A stretch of DNA of 64,000 bases from Streptomyces stelliscabiei (GTDB lineage: Bacteria > Actinomycetota > Actinomycetes > Streptomycetales > Streptomycetaceae). The position numbers and the translations under genes were made by a program. Under the pieces are notes generated by a model. That model did not search any database. It had not been told where the DNA came from and saw only the letters and a program-made list of their open reading frames with translations. Numbering within the stretch: the first letter of the stretch is position 1; every line of letters starts with the position of its first letter. Below, piece after piece: positions 32,723 to 40,772 of this stretch. The DNA is taken from contig NZ_JADBGF010000001.1 in the NCBI RefSeq assembly GCF_014873495.1, positions 4,092,001 through 4,156,000 of the forward strand, written 5' to 3'.

Positions 32723-34062
32723 GCCCCACCGAGGCCGTGCTCGACCCCGGGGCCGCGGCGGGCCGGGCCACCGACGCCATCCTGCGCGACACGCTGCACG
32801 GCGACGCGCGCGGTGTCGTCGTCGACTCGCCGCCCGGTGCCGGGAAGTCGACGCTCGTCGTCCGCGCCGCGCTCGAACTCGCCTCCGCCGGGCGCCCGCT
32901 GATGGTGATCGCGCAGACGAACGCGCAGGTCGACGACCTGGTGATCCGGCTCGCCGAGAAGGACCCTGACCTCCCGGTCGGCCGGCTGCACAGCAGCGAC
33001 AGCGACCCGTACGACAAGGCGCTGGACGAACTCGCGAACGTACGGAAGTCGACGAAGGCGACCGATCTGGCCGGGCTGGACGTGGTGATCTCCACGGCCG
33101 CGAAGTGGGCGCACGTCAAGGGCGTCGAGCCGTGGCGGCACGCGATCGTCGACGAGGCGTACCAGATGCGGTCGGACGCGCTGCTGGCCGTGGCGGGGCT
33201 GTTCGAGCGGGCGCTGTTCGTGGGCGACCCCGGGCAGTTGGACCCGTTCGCGATCGTGGGCAGCGAGCAGTGGGCGGGGCTGTCGTACGACCCGTCGGCC
33301 TCGGCGGTGACGACGCTGCTGGCCCACAATCCCGAGCTGCCCCAGCACCGGCTGCCGGTGTCGTGGCGGCTTCCGGCGTCGGCGGCGCCCCTGGTGTCCG
33401 ACGCGTTCTATCCGTTCACCCCCTTCCGCAGCGGTACGGGCCACGGGGACCGGCGGCTCGGGTTCGCGGTGCCGTCGGACGGCTCCGGTCCGGACCGGGT
33501 GATCGACGAGGCGGCCGAGTCGGGGTGGGGGCTGCTGGAGCTGCCGGCTCGGCACACGCCACGGACCGACCCGGAGGCGGTGCGTGCGGTCGCCCTGGTC
33601 GTACGGCGGCTCCTCGACCGGGGTGGGGCGGCCACCTCCGAGCGGTCCGAGGAGCCCGTGCCACTGACCGCCGACCGGATCGCCGTCGGCACGGCCCACC
33701 GCGACCAGGCCGCCGCGGTGCGCGCCGCGCTGGCCGAGCTGGGCGTCCGCGACGTGGTCGTGGACACGGCGAACCGGTTGCAGGGGCGGGAGTACGACGT
33801 CACGGTCGTCCTGCACCCGCTGTCCGGGCGGCCCGACGCGACGGCGTTCCACCTGGAGACCGGGCGGCTGTGCGTCCTCGCCTCCCGGCACCGGCACGCG
33901 TGCGTCGTGGTGTGCCGGGCGGGCGTCACCGACCTGCTCGACGACCATCCCTCGACCGAGCCGGTGCAGCTGGGGGTGACCGTGAAGTTCCCGGACGGGT
34001 GGGAGGCGAACCACGCGGTGCTGGCGGAGCTGGCGGAGCACCGGGTGGGCTGGCGGCCGTAG
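32719..34062 (+). CDS. SF1B (Dna2/Upf1-like) helicase, third gene of the trio
   Basis: 447 aa from ATG 32719, overlapping the preceding stop (ATGTGA region), so coupled. All SF1 motifs can be read: motif I/Walker A SPPGAGKST (37-45), Ia around IAQTNAQVDDL, motif II VDEAYQ (144-149, DExxQ class), motif III GDPGQLDP (169-176), motif IV region LPVSWRLP (212-219), motif V NRLQGREYD (352-360), motif VI region TGRLCVLASRHRH (381-393). This motif set fits Dna2/Upf1/AAA_12 enzymes rather than UvrD. No nuclease or Fe-S domain is in this chain; those features are in the first gene. Together they look like a split Dna2-type nuclease-helicase. Confidence 0.85.
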   Translation: MSPTEAVLDPGAAAGRATDAILRDTLHGDARGVVVDSPPGAGKSTLVVRAALELASAGRPLMVIAQTNAQVDDLVIRLAEKDPDLPVGRLHSSDSDPYDKALDELANVRKSTKATDLAGLDVVISTAAKWAHVKGVEPWRHAIVDEAYQMRSDALLAVAGLFERALFVGDPGQLDPFAIVGSEQWAGLSYDPSASAVTTLLAHNPELPQHRLPVSWRLPASAAPLVSDAFYPFTPFRSGTGHGDRRLGFAVPSDGSGPDRVIDEAAESGWGLLELPARHTPRTDPEAVRAVALVVRRLLDRGGAATSERSEEPVPLTADRIAVGTAHRDQAAAVRAALAELGVRDVVVDTANRLQGREYDVTVVLHPLSGRPDATAFHLETGRLCVLASRHRHACVVVCRAGVTDLLDDHPSTEPVQLGVTVKFPDGWEANHAVLAELAEHRVGWRP

Positions 34063-34259
34063 GTCCCCTCCCCCTTCGGGCTCGGGCGGAACTGAGCGGG
34101 GCGGCGCCTGCGGGACGTAGGTGTGTGGGGGGCCGCGGGTGGGGAGCCTGGGCAGGGTCGGTGCCCACTTGCGCGGTCACGAGAGAATGGACGGTGGCCC
34201 TCCACCCGGGAGACCCCCGGGGACCGGCCCACCGAACCGTCGTACGAGGAGGAGAAGAC

Positions 34260-34622
34260 ATGGCGGAGCCCACGTCGCGTCGGAACGAACCGCGGCTACG
34301 CCCCGCGCCCCTGCTCTTCGAGCCGGCGGAAGCGGCCGGCGATCCCGAGCACTTCTTCGATCTGGAGTCGATCGACGATCCGCGGGCCCTGCTGTCGCGG
34401 GCGACGGAGTTGGCGCAGGCGTTCCGGGCGGCGGCGGACCGGGCCGTGGAGTTCCAGGCGATCGCGGCGGCACAGCTGGCGGACCCCCGGCGGTTCGACC
34501 GGCTGACCTCGGCGGACATCGCGGAGCGGGCGGAGTGGACCGAGGACTACGCCAGGAAGATGGTGGAGTACGGGCGGGAGCTGCTGCGGGGGCGGGACGT
34601 GAGCGGGCCGGAGTCCCTCTGA
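34260..34622 (+). CDS. small helical protein of unknown function downstream of the helicase
   Basis: 120 aa from ATG 34260 with a strong GAGGAGG (34246-34252) seven bases upstream. Highly charged and predicted all-helical: FFDLESIDDPRALLSRATEL, QAFRAAADRAVEFQAIAAAQ, DRLTSADIAERAEWTEDYAR, YGRELLRG. No membrane segment, signal or cysteine. The pattern is typical of a conserved Streptomyces protein I cannot name. The 197-base gap after the helicase leaves open whether it belongs to that operon. Confidence 0.78.
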   Translation: MAEPTSRRNEPRLRPAPLLFEPAEAAGDPEHFFDLESIDDPRALLSRATELAQAFRAAADRAVEFQAIAAAQLADPRRFDRLTSADIAERAEWTEDYARKMVEYGRELLRGRDVSGPESL

Positions 34623-34957
34623 GCGGGGATCGCGGGGCGGGATGATCCGAGGACCGGGGACGGACGGGCCGCGCGGACGCGGCGGCGGGTGATCCAGCCC
34701 GGTCCGAGCGCGGCCGGGTGTGGTGCACCGGCGCTCGACGGGCGCCCGCCGCCACTCTCGCCGTCCGGCGGCCACTCCCGCAAGGCCGCGGCCACTCCCG
34801 CCGCCCGTGCGGCACACCCGCCCGCAGCTGGGAGAACGGGGCCGAAAACAGCGTCTGGCATATGCCGGGTGGGCAAGATACCCCACTTGCCCACCTCCCG
34901 TCCCAGTTTCCTGCAACTGCCCGGAGTCGGGCGCTCACGGGCGGTAGATCTGGATGC
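34623..34957. other. intergenic region upstream of the tRNA-Lys-overlapping gene
   Basis: 335 bases, no gene. Around 34760-34805 a short GCGGCCACTCCCGC-like sequence recurs imperfectly three times. A clear inverted repeat lies at 34868-34895 (own entry). Confidence 0.5.
34868..34895. promoter_or_regulatory. inverted repeat, candidate operator
   Basis: Perfect 10-bp arms GGTGGGCAAG (34868-34877) and CTTGCCCACC (34886-34895) with an 8-base spacer ATACCCCA, 62 bases before ATG 34958. The geometry fits a dimeric repressor or a TATA-flanking site; it has no T-run as a terminator would. Confidence 0.5.
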
Positions 34958-35635
34958 ATGAGCGCTGGAGTGGGGACGGGCAGGTACCCGCAGGACGGGG
35001 ACGACGTCGCGGGGGTCACGGCGGACGGGGCGGCTTGGCTGGCCTCGGCAGGAACGTATCCGCGCAGCACCCTTGCCCTGTGGGAGGAGCGGCCGTCCGC
35101 GCCGGTGGTGCTGCCGTGCGGGAGCGTCTTCGATGTCGTCAGCGTGCCGGCGATCTTCGGGCGGCGCATGCTCGACCGGCTGTGGGGCGAGGGCCCCGGC
35201 TCCGGACCGGTCGCCGTCCACCGCGGGCGCATGCTGCTGTTCGCCTCCCCCGGCACCGCCCAACGGCTCCCCACCCTGCTGGAGTGGGAGGAGTGGGGCT
35301 CCCCCGGCCGCACCGGAGCCGTACCGCCCCTCCTCTGTCACGGCACCGGCGACGCGGTCACCGTCCCGGCCGTGCTGCGCACCGCCTCCGAGGACGGCGG
35401 AACCGACACCGGCGAGGGCTGCGGCGGCGCCCCGGACGGACCCGGAACCAGTCGGCTCGGAACCCGCTGGCTCGTCGCCCCGGACACCCGCCGACCTTGG
35501 CTTCCGGGGCCCGAGGTGGTGCTCTGGGCGGCCGTCCGGGCGGCCCGCGCGAGCGCCTCCGCGACCGTGCGCGTATCGATTTTTCCTCCCGCCGATCAGG
35601 GTGCTAAGGTCTACGACGTCAGCAGGCGCCGCTAG
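34958..35635 (+). CDS. conserved protein whose stop codon lies inside tRNA-Lys
   Basis: 225 aa from ATG 34958; no good ribosome site, possibly leaderless or short-leadered. No signal peptide or membrane segment. Recognisable stretches: DGAAWLASAGTYPRSTLALW, PCGSVFDVVSVPAIFGRRML, RWLVAPDTRRPWLPGPEVVL, and the terminal QGAKVYDVSRRR. I recall relatives annotated as bifunctional DNA primase/polymerase-like in Streptomyces, but no catalytic acid set is evident to me, so I leave it unnamed. The last two Arg codons and the TAG are the first ten bases of the tRNA-Lys gene (35626-35635), so the mRNA and tRNA overlap and processing of the tRNA would cut the message. Confidence 0.8.
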   Translation: MSAGVGTGRYPQDGDDVAGVTADGAAWLASAGTYPRSTLALWEERPSAPVVLPCGSVFDVVSVPAIFGRRMLDRLWGEGPGSGPVAVHRGRMLLFASPGTAQRLPTLLEWEEWGSPGRTGAVPPLLCHGTGDAVTVPAVLRTASEDGGTDTGEGCGGAPDGPGTSRLGTRWLVAPDTRRPWLPGPEVVLWAAVRAARASASATVRVSIFPPADQGAKVYDVSRRR

Positions 35636-35699
35636 CTCAGTTGGTTAGAGCAGCTGACTCTTAATCAGCGGGTCCGGGGTTCGAGTCCCTGGCGGCGCA
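35626..35699 (+). tRNA. tRNA-Lys (anticodon CTT), copy 1
   Basis: Acceptor GCGCCGC (35626-35632) pairs with GCGGCGC (35692-35698), discriminator A35699. Anticodon loop ACTCTTAAT region gives CTT (Lys AAG). CCA not encoded. Identical over 74 bases to the copies at 50050 and 61514. Its first ten bases are also the 3' end of the preceding protein gene. Confidence 0.97.
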
Positions 35700-35704
35700 C
35701 GACA

Positions 35705-35742
35705 CGAAAGAAGCCCCTCGCGGAAGCGGGGGGCTTCTTTCG
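35705..35742. terminator. terminator after tRNA-Lys copy 1
   Basis: 17-bp inverted repeat with one G-T pair: arms 35705-35721 and 35726-35742, 4-base loop, ending in CTTCTTTCG on the plus strand. Confidence 0.88.
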
Positions 35743-35802
35743 TCACGTCGGCACCGACCACTCCCCGCGCTCCGGCACCCCCCACTCCCCTGCGCCCGCT
35801 CC

Positions 35803-37173
35803 CTACACCCCCGTCGTGATCCGCACCGTCCAGGCCCCCGTCGCCGTGCGCCCCTCCACCGTCACCCGCACGTCCTCCCCCGGCACCGTGAAGCTCTCGC
35901 CCACCGCCACCGGGGCGTCGGCCAGCGGCGGATAGACGGACTCCTCCCAGCACGCCTCGGTGCGCGGATGCGCGTCGAGCACCTCGATGGGGCCGCCGCC
36001 CGACTCGGTCCCGCCGCGGATGCGGTAGACGAGGACGCCCTGCGTGCAGACGGACCCGTCGTTGCCGACCGCCCCGCGCGCCTCGATCGCGAGCACGCTG
36101 TCCGGACCGGTGCGGACGACCGCCAGCTTCGTCCCCCGTCCCGCGCCGAAGGCTCGCGCCCCGGCACCGGCCACCACCCCGCCACCGGCCCCGCCGCCCG
36201 CCCGCCCGACGACCTGACCGTCCCCGGCCTCGCCCGTCCCGCCCCCTTCGGCCTCCCCCTCGTACGCCCCCCTCGGCCCCGCACCGACCGCCTCCAGCGT
36301 CAACCGGGTGCTCCCCGCTCCCCGTACGCACATCACCTGGCGCGGTTCCAGCCAGCCCAGCTTCCACTTGTGCCAGGCGAACAGGTCCGGGGCGAGGGCG
36401 AACTGGCTGCCCATGAGGTCCCAGTCGCCGACGTGGGTGTCCCAGTCGCCCTTGCCGTCCGCGGGGCGGTGGTAGAGGTCGGGGAGGTCGAAGACATGGC
36501 CTGTCTCGTGGGCGAGGACGAGACGGTCCGGGGGGTGCCGCTCGAACACGGTGACGACCCGGCGAAGGCCCGTCCCGTCGATGTCCAGCGGGGTTTCGAG
36601 GTTGACCACCTTCGTCGCGTCCGAGTCGACACCGGGCGCGTGCGGGTCGGCGACGAAGTACACGACGTCGTAGCGGGAGAAGTCGACGTGCGGGTCGGCC
36701 GTGGCGAGCGCGTCCCTGAGGTAGGCGGCCCGGTGCGTCGCGTTCCAGTCACGTCGTATGGCGTACGCCGTCGACGGCCTGGGCATCTCCAGCCACTCAC
36801 GGCGCGGATGGGGGTGGAGCGCGAACTTGCCGTACGACGCGCGTTCGAAGAACTCACTGGTGGCCGGAAAGTGATCCGCGGTCAGCTCGGCCGGTGTGGT
36901 GAGAGGGGCCGCGTCCGGGAATGACAAGAATACGAGTACGGCGTCGAGGTCGCGGGTGGGGCGCGGATACGCGGAGTTCCAGGTGTCGAGACCCTCCGAG
37001 TGGTGCGCCTGGGTGCGTCGCAGCGTGCACGGCTCCGACAGCGGCACGGCGGAGGGGGCCGCGATCAGGGAGGTCGCGGCGAGCGCGGTGAGGGAGGTGA
37101 GCATGGCCGCTGTACTGCGCAGAGCGGGCGCCCGGTCGCCGAGGAGTTCCTTCCAGAGGAGCGGACGCTGCAC
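35803..37173 (-). CDS. secreted M6-type metalloprotease-like protein
   Basis: 456 aa from GTG 37173, GGAGG five bases upstream; the longer open frame is rejected for lack of a signal. Signal peptide within the first ~45 residues (basic start, then MLTSLTALAATSLIAAPSA). Zinc motif HETGHVFDLPDLYH matches the HExxH...D/LYD pattern of M6 (immune-inhibitor-A-like) peptidases, followed by the typical GDWDLMG. After the catalytic region (~to 300) comes a Gly/Ala/Glu-rich insertion of ~45 residues and a beta-rich C-terminal domain. Likely an extracellular protease or putative self-limited wall/peptide hydrolase. Single gene, convergent with tRNA-Lys. Active-site residues appear intact; substrate unknown. 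Confidence 0.87.
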   Translation of the reverse strand: MQRPLLWKELLGDRAPALRSTAAMLTSLTALAATSLIAAPSAVPLSEPCTLRRTQAHHSEGLDTWNSAYPRPTRDLDAVLVFLSFPDAAPLTTPAELTADHFPATSEFFERASYGKFALHPHPRREWLEMPRPSTAYAIRRDWNATHRAAYLRDALATADPHVDFSRYDVVYFVADPHAPGVDSDATKVVNLETPLDIDGTGLRRVVTVFERHPPDRLVLAHETGHVFDLPDLYHRPADGKGDWDTHVGDWDLMGSQFALAPDLFAWHKWKLGWLEPRQVMCVRGAGSTRLTLEAVGAGPRGAYEGEAEGGGTGEAGDGQVVGRAGGGAGGGVVAGAGARAFGAGRGTKLAVVRTGPDSVLAIEARGAVGNDGSVCTQGVLVYRIRGGTESGGGPIEVLDAHPRTEACWEESVYPPLADAPVAVGESFTVPGEDVRVTVEGRTATGAWTVRITTGV

Positions 37174-37559
37174 GGAGACCTCCGGATGCGGATCTTGTGG
37201 ATACCGCATCCAGATTTTCTGAATTAGTAGTACTTTGCCCTGTTTGTCTGCACCAGAAGGGTGAGGACGAGGCGAGAGGGAGCCGGATGACCCCTGATGG
37301 CCGACACCCCGGACACTCACGGAACGTCACAAGCGGTCGACGGAGCGGGGAAGCCGTTCAGCTCGGGGCAGAAACGATCTGTCAGATCTGGTCGTTGTTC
37401 AGGGAGACTGGAGAGTGGCTGGAAGGCCTTGGGGGCAGCCTCTATGATCGGCACACTTTCCTGCACGGACACGGCTTGAGCGCCCCTACGTACCGGTTCG
37501 GCCGCTCCGACGAGACACATGAGATCCGTACGAAAACGAGTGCACTGCGGGAGCGAACG
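37174..37559. promoter_or_regulatory. divergent control region, protease / cdgA
   Basis: 386 bases if cdgA starts at GTG 37560. The stretch 37205-37245 is A/T-rich for this genome (GAATTAGTAGTACTTT) and could hold promoters for both directions. A BldD-type box lies at 37317-37329. An open frame in phase with cdgA runs through this region from 37287 but shows no conserved domain. Confidence 0.55.
37317..37329. promoter_or_regulatory. candidate BldD box upstream of cdgA
   Basis: TCAC-GGAAC-GTCA fits the BldD pattern TNAC...GTNA. cdgA is an established BldD target in S. coelicolor, and BldD itself binds c-di-GMP. The short pattern could arise by chance in GC-rich DNA. Confidence 0.45.
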
Positions 37560-39440
37560 GTGAGCGGAACGTCCCAAGGGCCGGCGCCCGCGCCAGACCT
37601 CGCCCGGCCGGCGATCACAGAGCGTCACGCCAATGCGTCAGCTCAGCCGACACGGTCGTCGGAGGAGAGTCCCACGACACCCGCCGCCTTCTCCGTCGCG
37701 CCGCTGGCCATGGCCGTCGTCGACCGCGACGGGCTGGTCGTCACCGCCAACGGGGCGATGGGGACCCTGCTCGGCACGGGCGCGGAACCGCTGGCCGGGC
37801 GGGTCGCCGCCGATCTGGTGGACCTCGCCTCGGACACCCGCACCTGGCACGCGTACCGCGAGGTGCTGCGCGGCAGGCAGGCCCGGCTGCGTTGTACGCG
37901 CCGGCTCAAACAGCCCGACGGCACCTGGCTGTGGGTCCAGGTGTCGGTGGCTCCGCTGCCTGAGGAGGAGCGGGCGGTGCTTCTCTCGGTCGCCGACATC
38001 AGCGCCACCCGTCAGCTTCAGGCCAGGCTCCGTCACCTGCAGATGCACGACCCGGTGACCCGGCTGCCCAACCGCACCCTCTTCTTCGAACAACTCTCCG
38101 CCGCCCTCGAACGGGAGGCCTACGACGAGGTCGGCACCGGGCGGATCGGCCTGGTCTATCTGGACCTGGACGGGTTCAAGGCGGTCAACGACACCCTCGG
38201 CCACCGTGTCGGCGACCGGCTCCTCGCGGCCGTCGGCGAGCGGCTCACCCGGTGCGCCGACGAGGCCGCCCTCCAGCGCAAGGCCGGTACGACCGCCGGG
38301 GCGCCGTTGGTGGCCAGACTCGGCGGTGACGAGTTCGCGCTGCTGGTGGAGGACTCCACCGGCACGGAGCAGCTCGCCGACCTGGCCGACTCGGTCCTCA
38401 AGGCGCTGCAGGCGCCCTTCGACCTGGCCGGTCAGCGGCTGTCGGTCTCCGCGTCGATCGGGGTCGTCGAGCGGCAGTCGACGAGCACGACGGCGACCGG
38501 GCTGATGCAGGCCGCCGACACGACGCTGTACTGGGCGAAGGCCGACGGCAAGGCCCGCTGGACGCTGTTCGACCCGGAGCGCAACGCCCACCGGATGACC
38601 CGTCAGGCCCTGTCGTCCACCCTGCGGGCGGCCGTCGGGCGGGGCGAGTTCGTCCTGGAGTACCAGCCGCTGGTGGGCATGGCGCAGGGCGAGGTGCGCG
38701 GGGTCGAGGCGCTGGTGCGCTGGCATCACCCGCAGTTCGGCCTGCTGACGCCGAATCGGTTCATCTCACTGGCCGAGGAGGACGGCTCGATCGTCCAGCT
38801 CGGGCGGTGGATTCTGGCCACCGCCTGCCGGCAGGCCCGCCGCTGGCAGATCGACCACCCCGACCGGGCGCCGATCTTCGTCAGCGTGAACGTGGCCGTC
38901 CGCCAGGTCTGGGACTCCGACCTGGTCGCCGACGTCGCCGAGATCCTCGCGGAGACCGGCCTCGCCCCGCATCTGCTGCAGCTGGAGCTGACCGAGTCCG
39001 CGCTCATGGGCTCCGCCGGCCGCCCCCTCCAGGCGCTCAGGGCCCTCAGCGACATGGGCGTACGCATCGCCATCGACGACTTCGGCACCGGGTACTCCAA
39101 CCTCGCCTACCTGAGCCGGCTGCCGGTGTCGGTGCTGAAGCTGGACGGGGCGTTCGTCCGGGGGTTCCAGTACGAGGGCGCGCAGGAGGGCCCCGCCGCG
39201 GGGGACGACCAGGACTCCGGGCAGCCCAACCCCGCCGACGAGATCATCGTCGAGGCGCTCGTCCAGCTCGCCCACCGGCTCGGGCTGTCGGTCACGGCGG
39301 AGGGCGTGGAGACCGACGCGCAGGCCTCCCGGCTGCGCAGACTCGGCTGCGACACCGGGCAGGGGTGGCTGTACTCCCGCGCGGTGTCGCCGGAACGGAT
39401 CGCGGAACTGCTGGGGGCCGCGGCCTGCCCTCAGGCCTGA
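37560..39440 (+). CDS. cdgA: CdgA-like PAS-GGDEF-EAL c-di-GMP enzyme
   Basis: 626 aa from GTG 37560 with GGGAG six bases upstream; an ATG at 37287 would add 91 poorly conserved residues and would place the BldD box inside the gene. Domains: PAS ~42-150; GGDEF ~160-345 with intact GGDEF at 255-259 and no RxxD inhibitory site just upstream; EAL ~350-620 with EAL at 383-385 and the metal/catalytic motifs LELTES, IDDFGTGYS and AEGVET. Both synthase and phosphodiesterase look catalytically complete. No membrane segment, so cytosolic. The S. coelicolor homologue at this position (SCO2817, from memory) is CdgA, a BldD target affecting sporulation. Overlaps the convergent gene by ten bases. Confidence 0.88.
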   Translation: MSGTSQGPAPAPDLARPAITERHANASAQPTRSSEESPTTPAAFSVAPLAMAVVDRDGLVVTANGAMGTLLGTGAEPLAGRVAADLVDLASDTRTWHAYREVLRGRQARLRCTRRLKQPDGTWLWVQVSVAPLPEEERAVLLSVADISATRQLQARLRHLQMHDPVTRLPNRTLFFEQLSAALEREAYDEVGTGRIGLVYLDLDGFKAVNDTLGHRVGDRLLAAVGERLTRCADEAALQRKAGTTAGAPLVARLGGDEFALLVEDSTGTEQLADLADSVLKALQAPFDLAGQRLSVSASIGVVERQSTSTTATGLMQAADTTLYWAKADGKARWTLFDPERNAHRMTRQALSSTLRAAVGRGEFVLEYQPLVGMAQGEVRGVEALVRWHHPQFGLLTPNRFISLAEEDGSIVQLGRWILATACRQARRWQIDHPDRAPIFVSVNVAVRQVWDSDLVADVAEILAETGLAPHLLQLELTESALMGSAGRPLQALRALSDMGVRIAIDDFGTGYSNLAYLSRLPVSVLKLDGAFVRGFQYEGAQEGPAAGDDQDSGQPNPADEIIVEALVQLAHRLGLSVTAEGVETDAQASRLRRLGCDTGQGWLYSRAVSPERIAELLGAAACPQA

Positions 39441-40537
39441 GGGGCGCCCCCGGCTCCCGGCAGGTCGTAGGCGTCGGCGATCAGTTCGTACGAGCGCAGG
39501 CGCAGGTCGGGGCTGTGGGCGTGGGAGGTGAGCATCAGCTCGTCGGCGCCCGTGCGCTTGTGCAGGTCGTCGAGACGGGTGCGGACCTCGTCGACGGTGC
39601 CGTGGACGACGTCGGCGTTCCAGGAGTCGATGAAGTCCTGTTCGACCGCGCTGAACTCGTACGCCTCCGCCTCCTCGGGTGTCGGGACCAGACCGGGGCG
39701 GCCGGTGCGCAGACGGACCATGTTGAGGGCGGCGGCCCTGACCTGGCGGCGGGCCTCCTTCTCCTCGTCGGCGGCGAGGGCGGAGACGCCGATCAGCGCG
39801 TACGGGGCGTCGAGGACCGGCGAGGGGCGGAACGACTCGCGGTACAGGTCGAGCGCCGGGATCGTGTTCCGCGCGGAGAAGTGGTGGGCGAAGGCGAAGG
39901 GCAGGCCGAGGGAGCCGGCCAGCCGGGCGCTGAAGCCGGAGGAGCCGAGCAGCCAGATCGGGGGGCGGTGCGGGGACTGGACGCCGCCGGGCGAGGTGCT
40001 CTGGACGGGACCCGGGACCGCGTGGATACGGCGGTAGGGGTGGCCGTCGGGGAAGTCGTCGTCCAGGAAGCGGGTCAGCTCCGCGAGCTGCTCGGGGAAG
40101 TCGTCGGCGCCCTCGTGGAGGCGGGCGGAGCGGCGCAGGGCGGCCGCGGTGGCGCCGTCCGTGCCGGGGGCCCGGCCGAGGCCGAGGTCGACCCTGCCGG
40201 GGGCCATCGCCTCCAGCGTGCCGAACTGCTCCGCGATGACCAGGGGGGCGTGGTTGGGGAGCATCACGCCGCCCGAGCCCAGGCGGATGCGGGTGGTGTG
40301 GGCGGCGAGGTGGGCGAGGATCACGGCGGGCGAGGAGGAGGCCACGCCAGGCATGGAGTGGTGCTCGGCGACCCAGTAGCGGTGGAACCCGCGGGCTTCG
40401 GCCTGGCGGGCGAGGGTGACGCTGGTGCGGAGGGCGTCCGTGGCGGTGCGGCCGGCGCCCACGGTGACCAGGTCGAGGACGGAGAGGGGGACCGGGGCGC
40501 TGCCCTTGGCTTCGCCTCGTATCTCGGCTGTGGTCAC
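39431..40537 (-). CDS. luciferase-like (LLM class) flavin-dependent oxidoreductase
   Basis: 368 aa. Bacterial-luciferase-like TIM barrel: HRYWVAEHHSMPGVASSSP near 53-71 is the signature of the alkanal monooxygenase-like MsnO8/YhbW group, followed by RIRLGSGGVMLPNHAPLV and the flavin-proximal stretch WLLGSSGFSARLA. FMN or F420 dependence cannot be told apart here; the AEHH signature favours the FMN/yhbW-type branch. Substrate unknown. It converges on cdgA with a ten-base overlap of coding ends. No signal peptide. Confidence 0.92.
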   Translation of the reverse strand: MTTAEIRGEAKGSAPVPLSVLDLVTVGAGRTATDALRTSVTLARQAEARGFHRYWVAEHHSMPGVASSSPAVILAHLAAHTTRIRLGSGGVMLPNHAPLVIAEQFGTLEAMAPGRVDLGLGRAPGTDGATAAALRRSARLHEGADDFPEQLAELTRFLDDDFPDGHPYRRIHAVPGPVQSTSPGGVQSPHRPPIWLLGSSGFSARLAGSLGLPFAFAHHFSARNTIPALDLYRESFRPSPVLDAPYALIGVSALAADEEKEARRQVRAAALNMVRLRTGRPGLVPTPEEAEAYEFSAVEQDFIDSWNADVVHGTVDEVRTRLDDLHKRTGADELMLTSHAHSPDLRLRSYELIADAYDLPGAGGAPQA

Positions 40538-40703
40538 GGTGGGGCCTCCTGGGGCGTGCGGGGGTTCGGTGCCGGGGTTCGTGCGGGGTGCGCGCGTACG
40601 GGGTGGGGTAACAGGAGGGTGACTCCGGTTATTCCCTCGCCCCCGCCGCCCCTACCCGTCCCATCCCCCAGGGGCCGCGCCCCTTCGACCTCCAGCCGCC
40701 CGT

Positions 40704-40740
40704 CCGGTGGGGCTTCTCGCGCAGTTCCCCGCGCCCCTGA
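40704..40740. repeat. 37-bp repeat, left copy (inverted relative to 44955-44991)
   Basis: The 37 bases 40704-40740 (starting CCGGTGGGGCTTCTCGCGCA) are the exact reverse complement of 44955-44991. A second short element, GGGGCYGCGCCCCTTCGAC, accompanies both copies in the same orientation (about 40671 and 44903). The pair brackets the four-gene module 40773-44875. Confidence 0.85.
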
Positions 40741-40772
40741 ACGGCCTGCGGCCCGTCCAGGGGCGCGGGTGG

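Noticed and set aside
30964..34041. 1025-codon minus-strand frame antisense to the nuclease-helicase trio
   Set aside because: Typical GC-frame artefact: Arg/Ser/Pro-rich, no domain, while the plus strand has clear motifs.
29910..34062. Identification of the trio as AdnAB or AddAB
   Set aside because: The helicase lacks UvrD-type motifs and a fused nuclease, and the nuclease lacks a helicase domain; sizes (401, 538, 447 aa) are too small.
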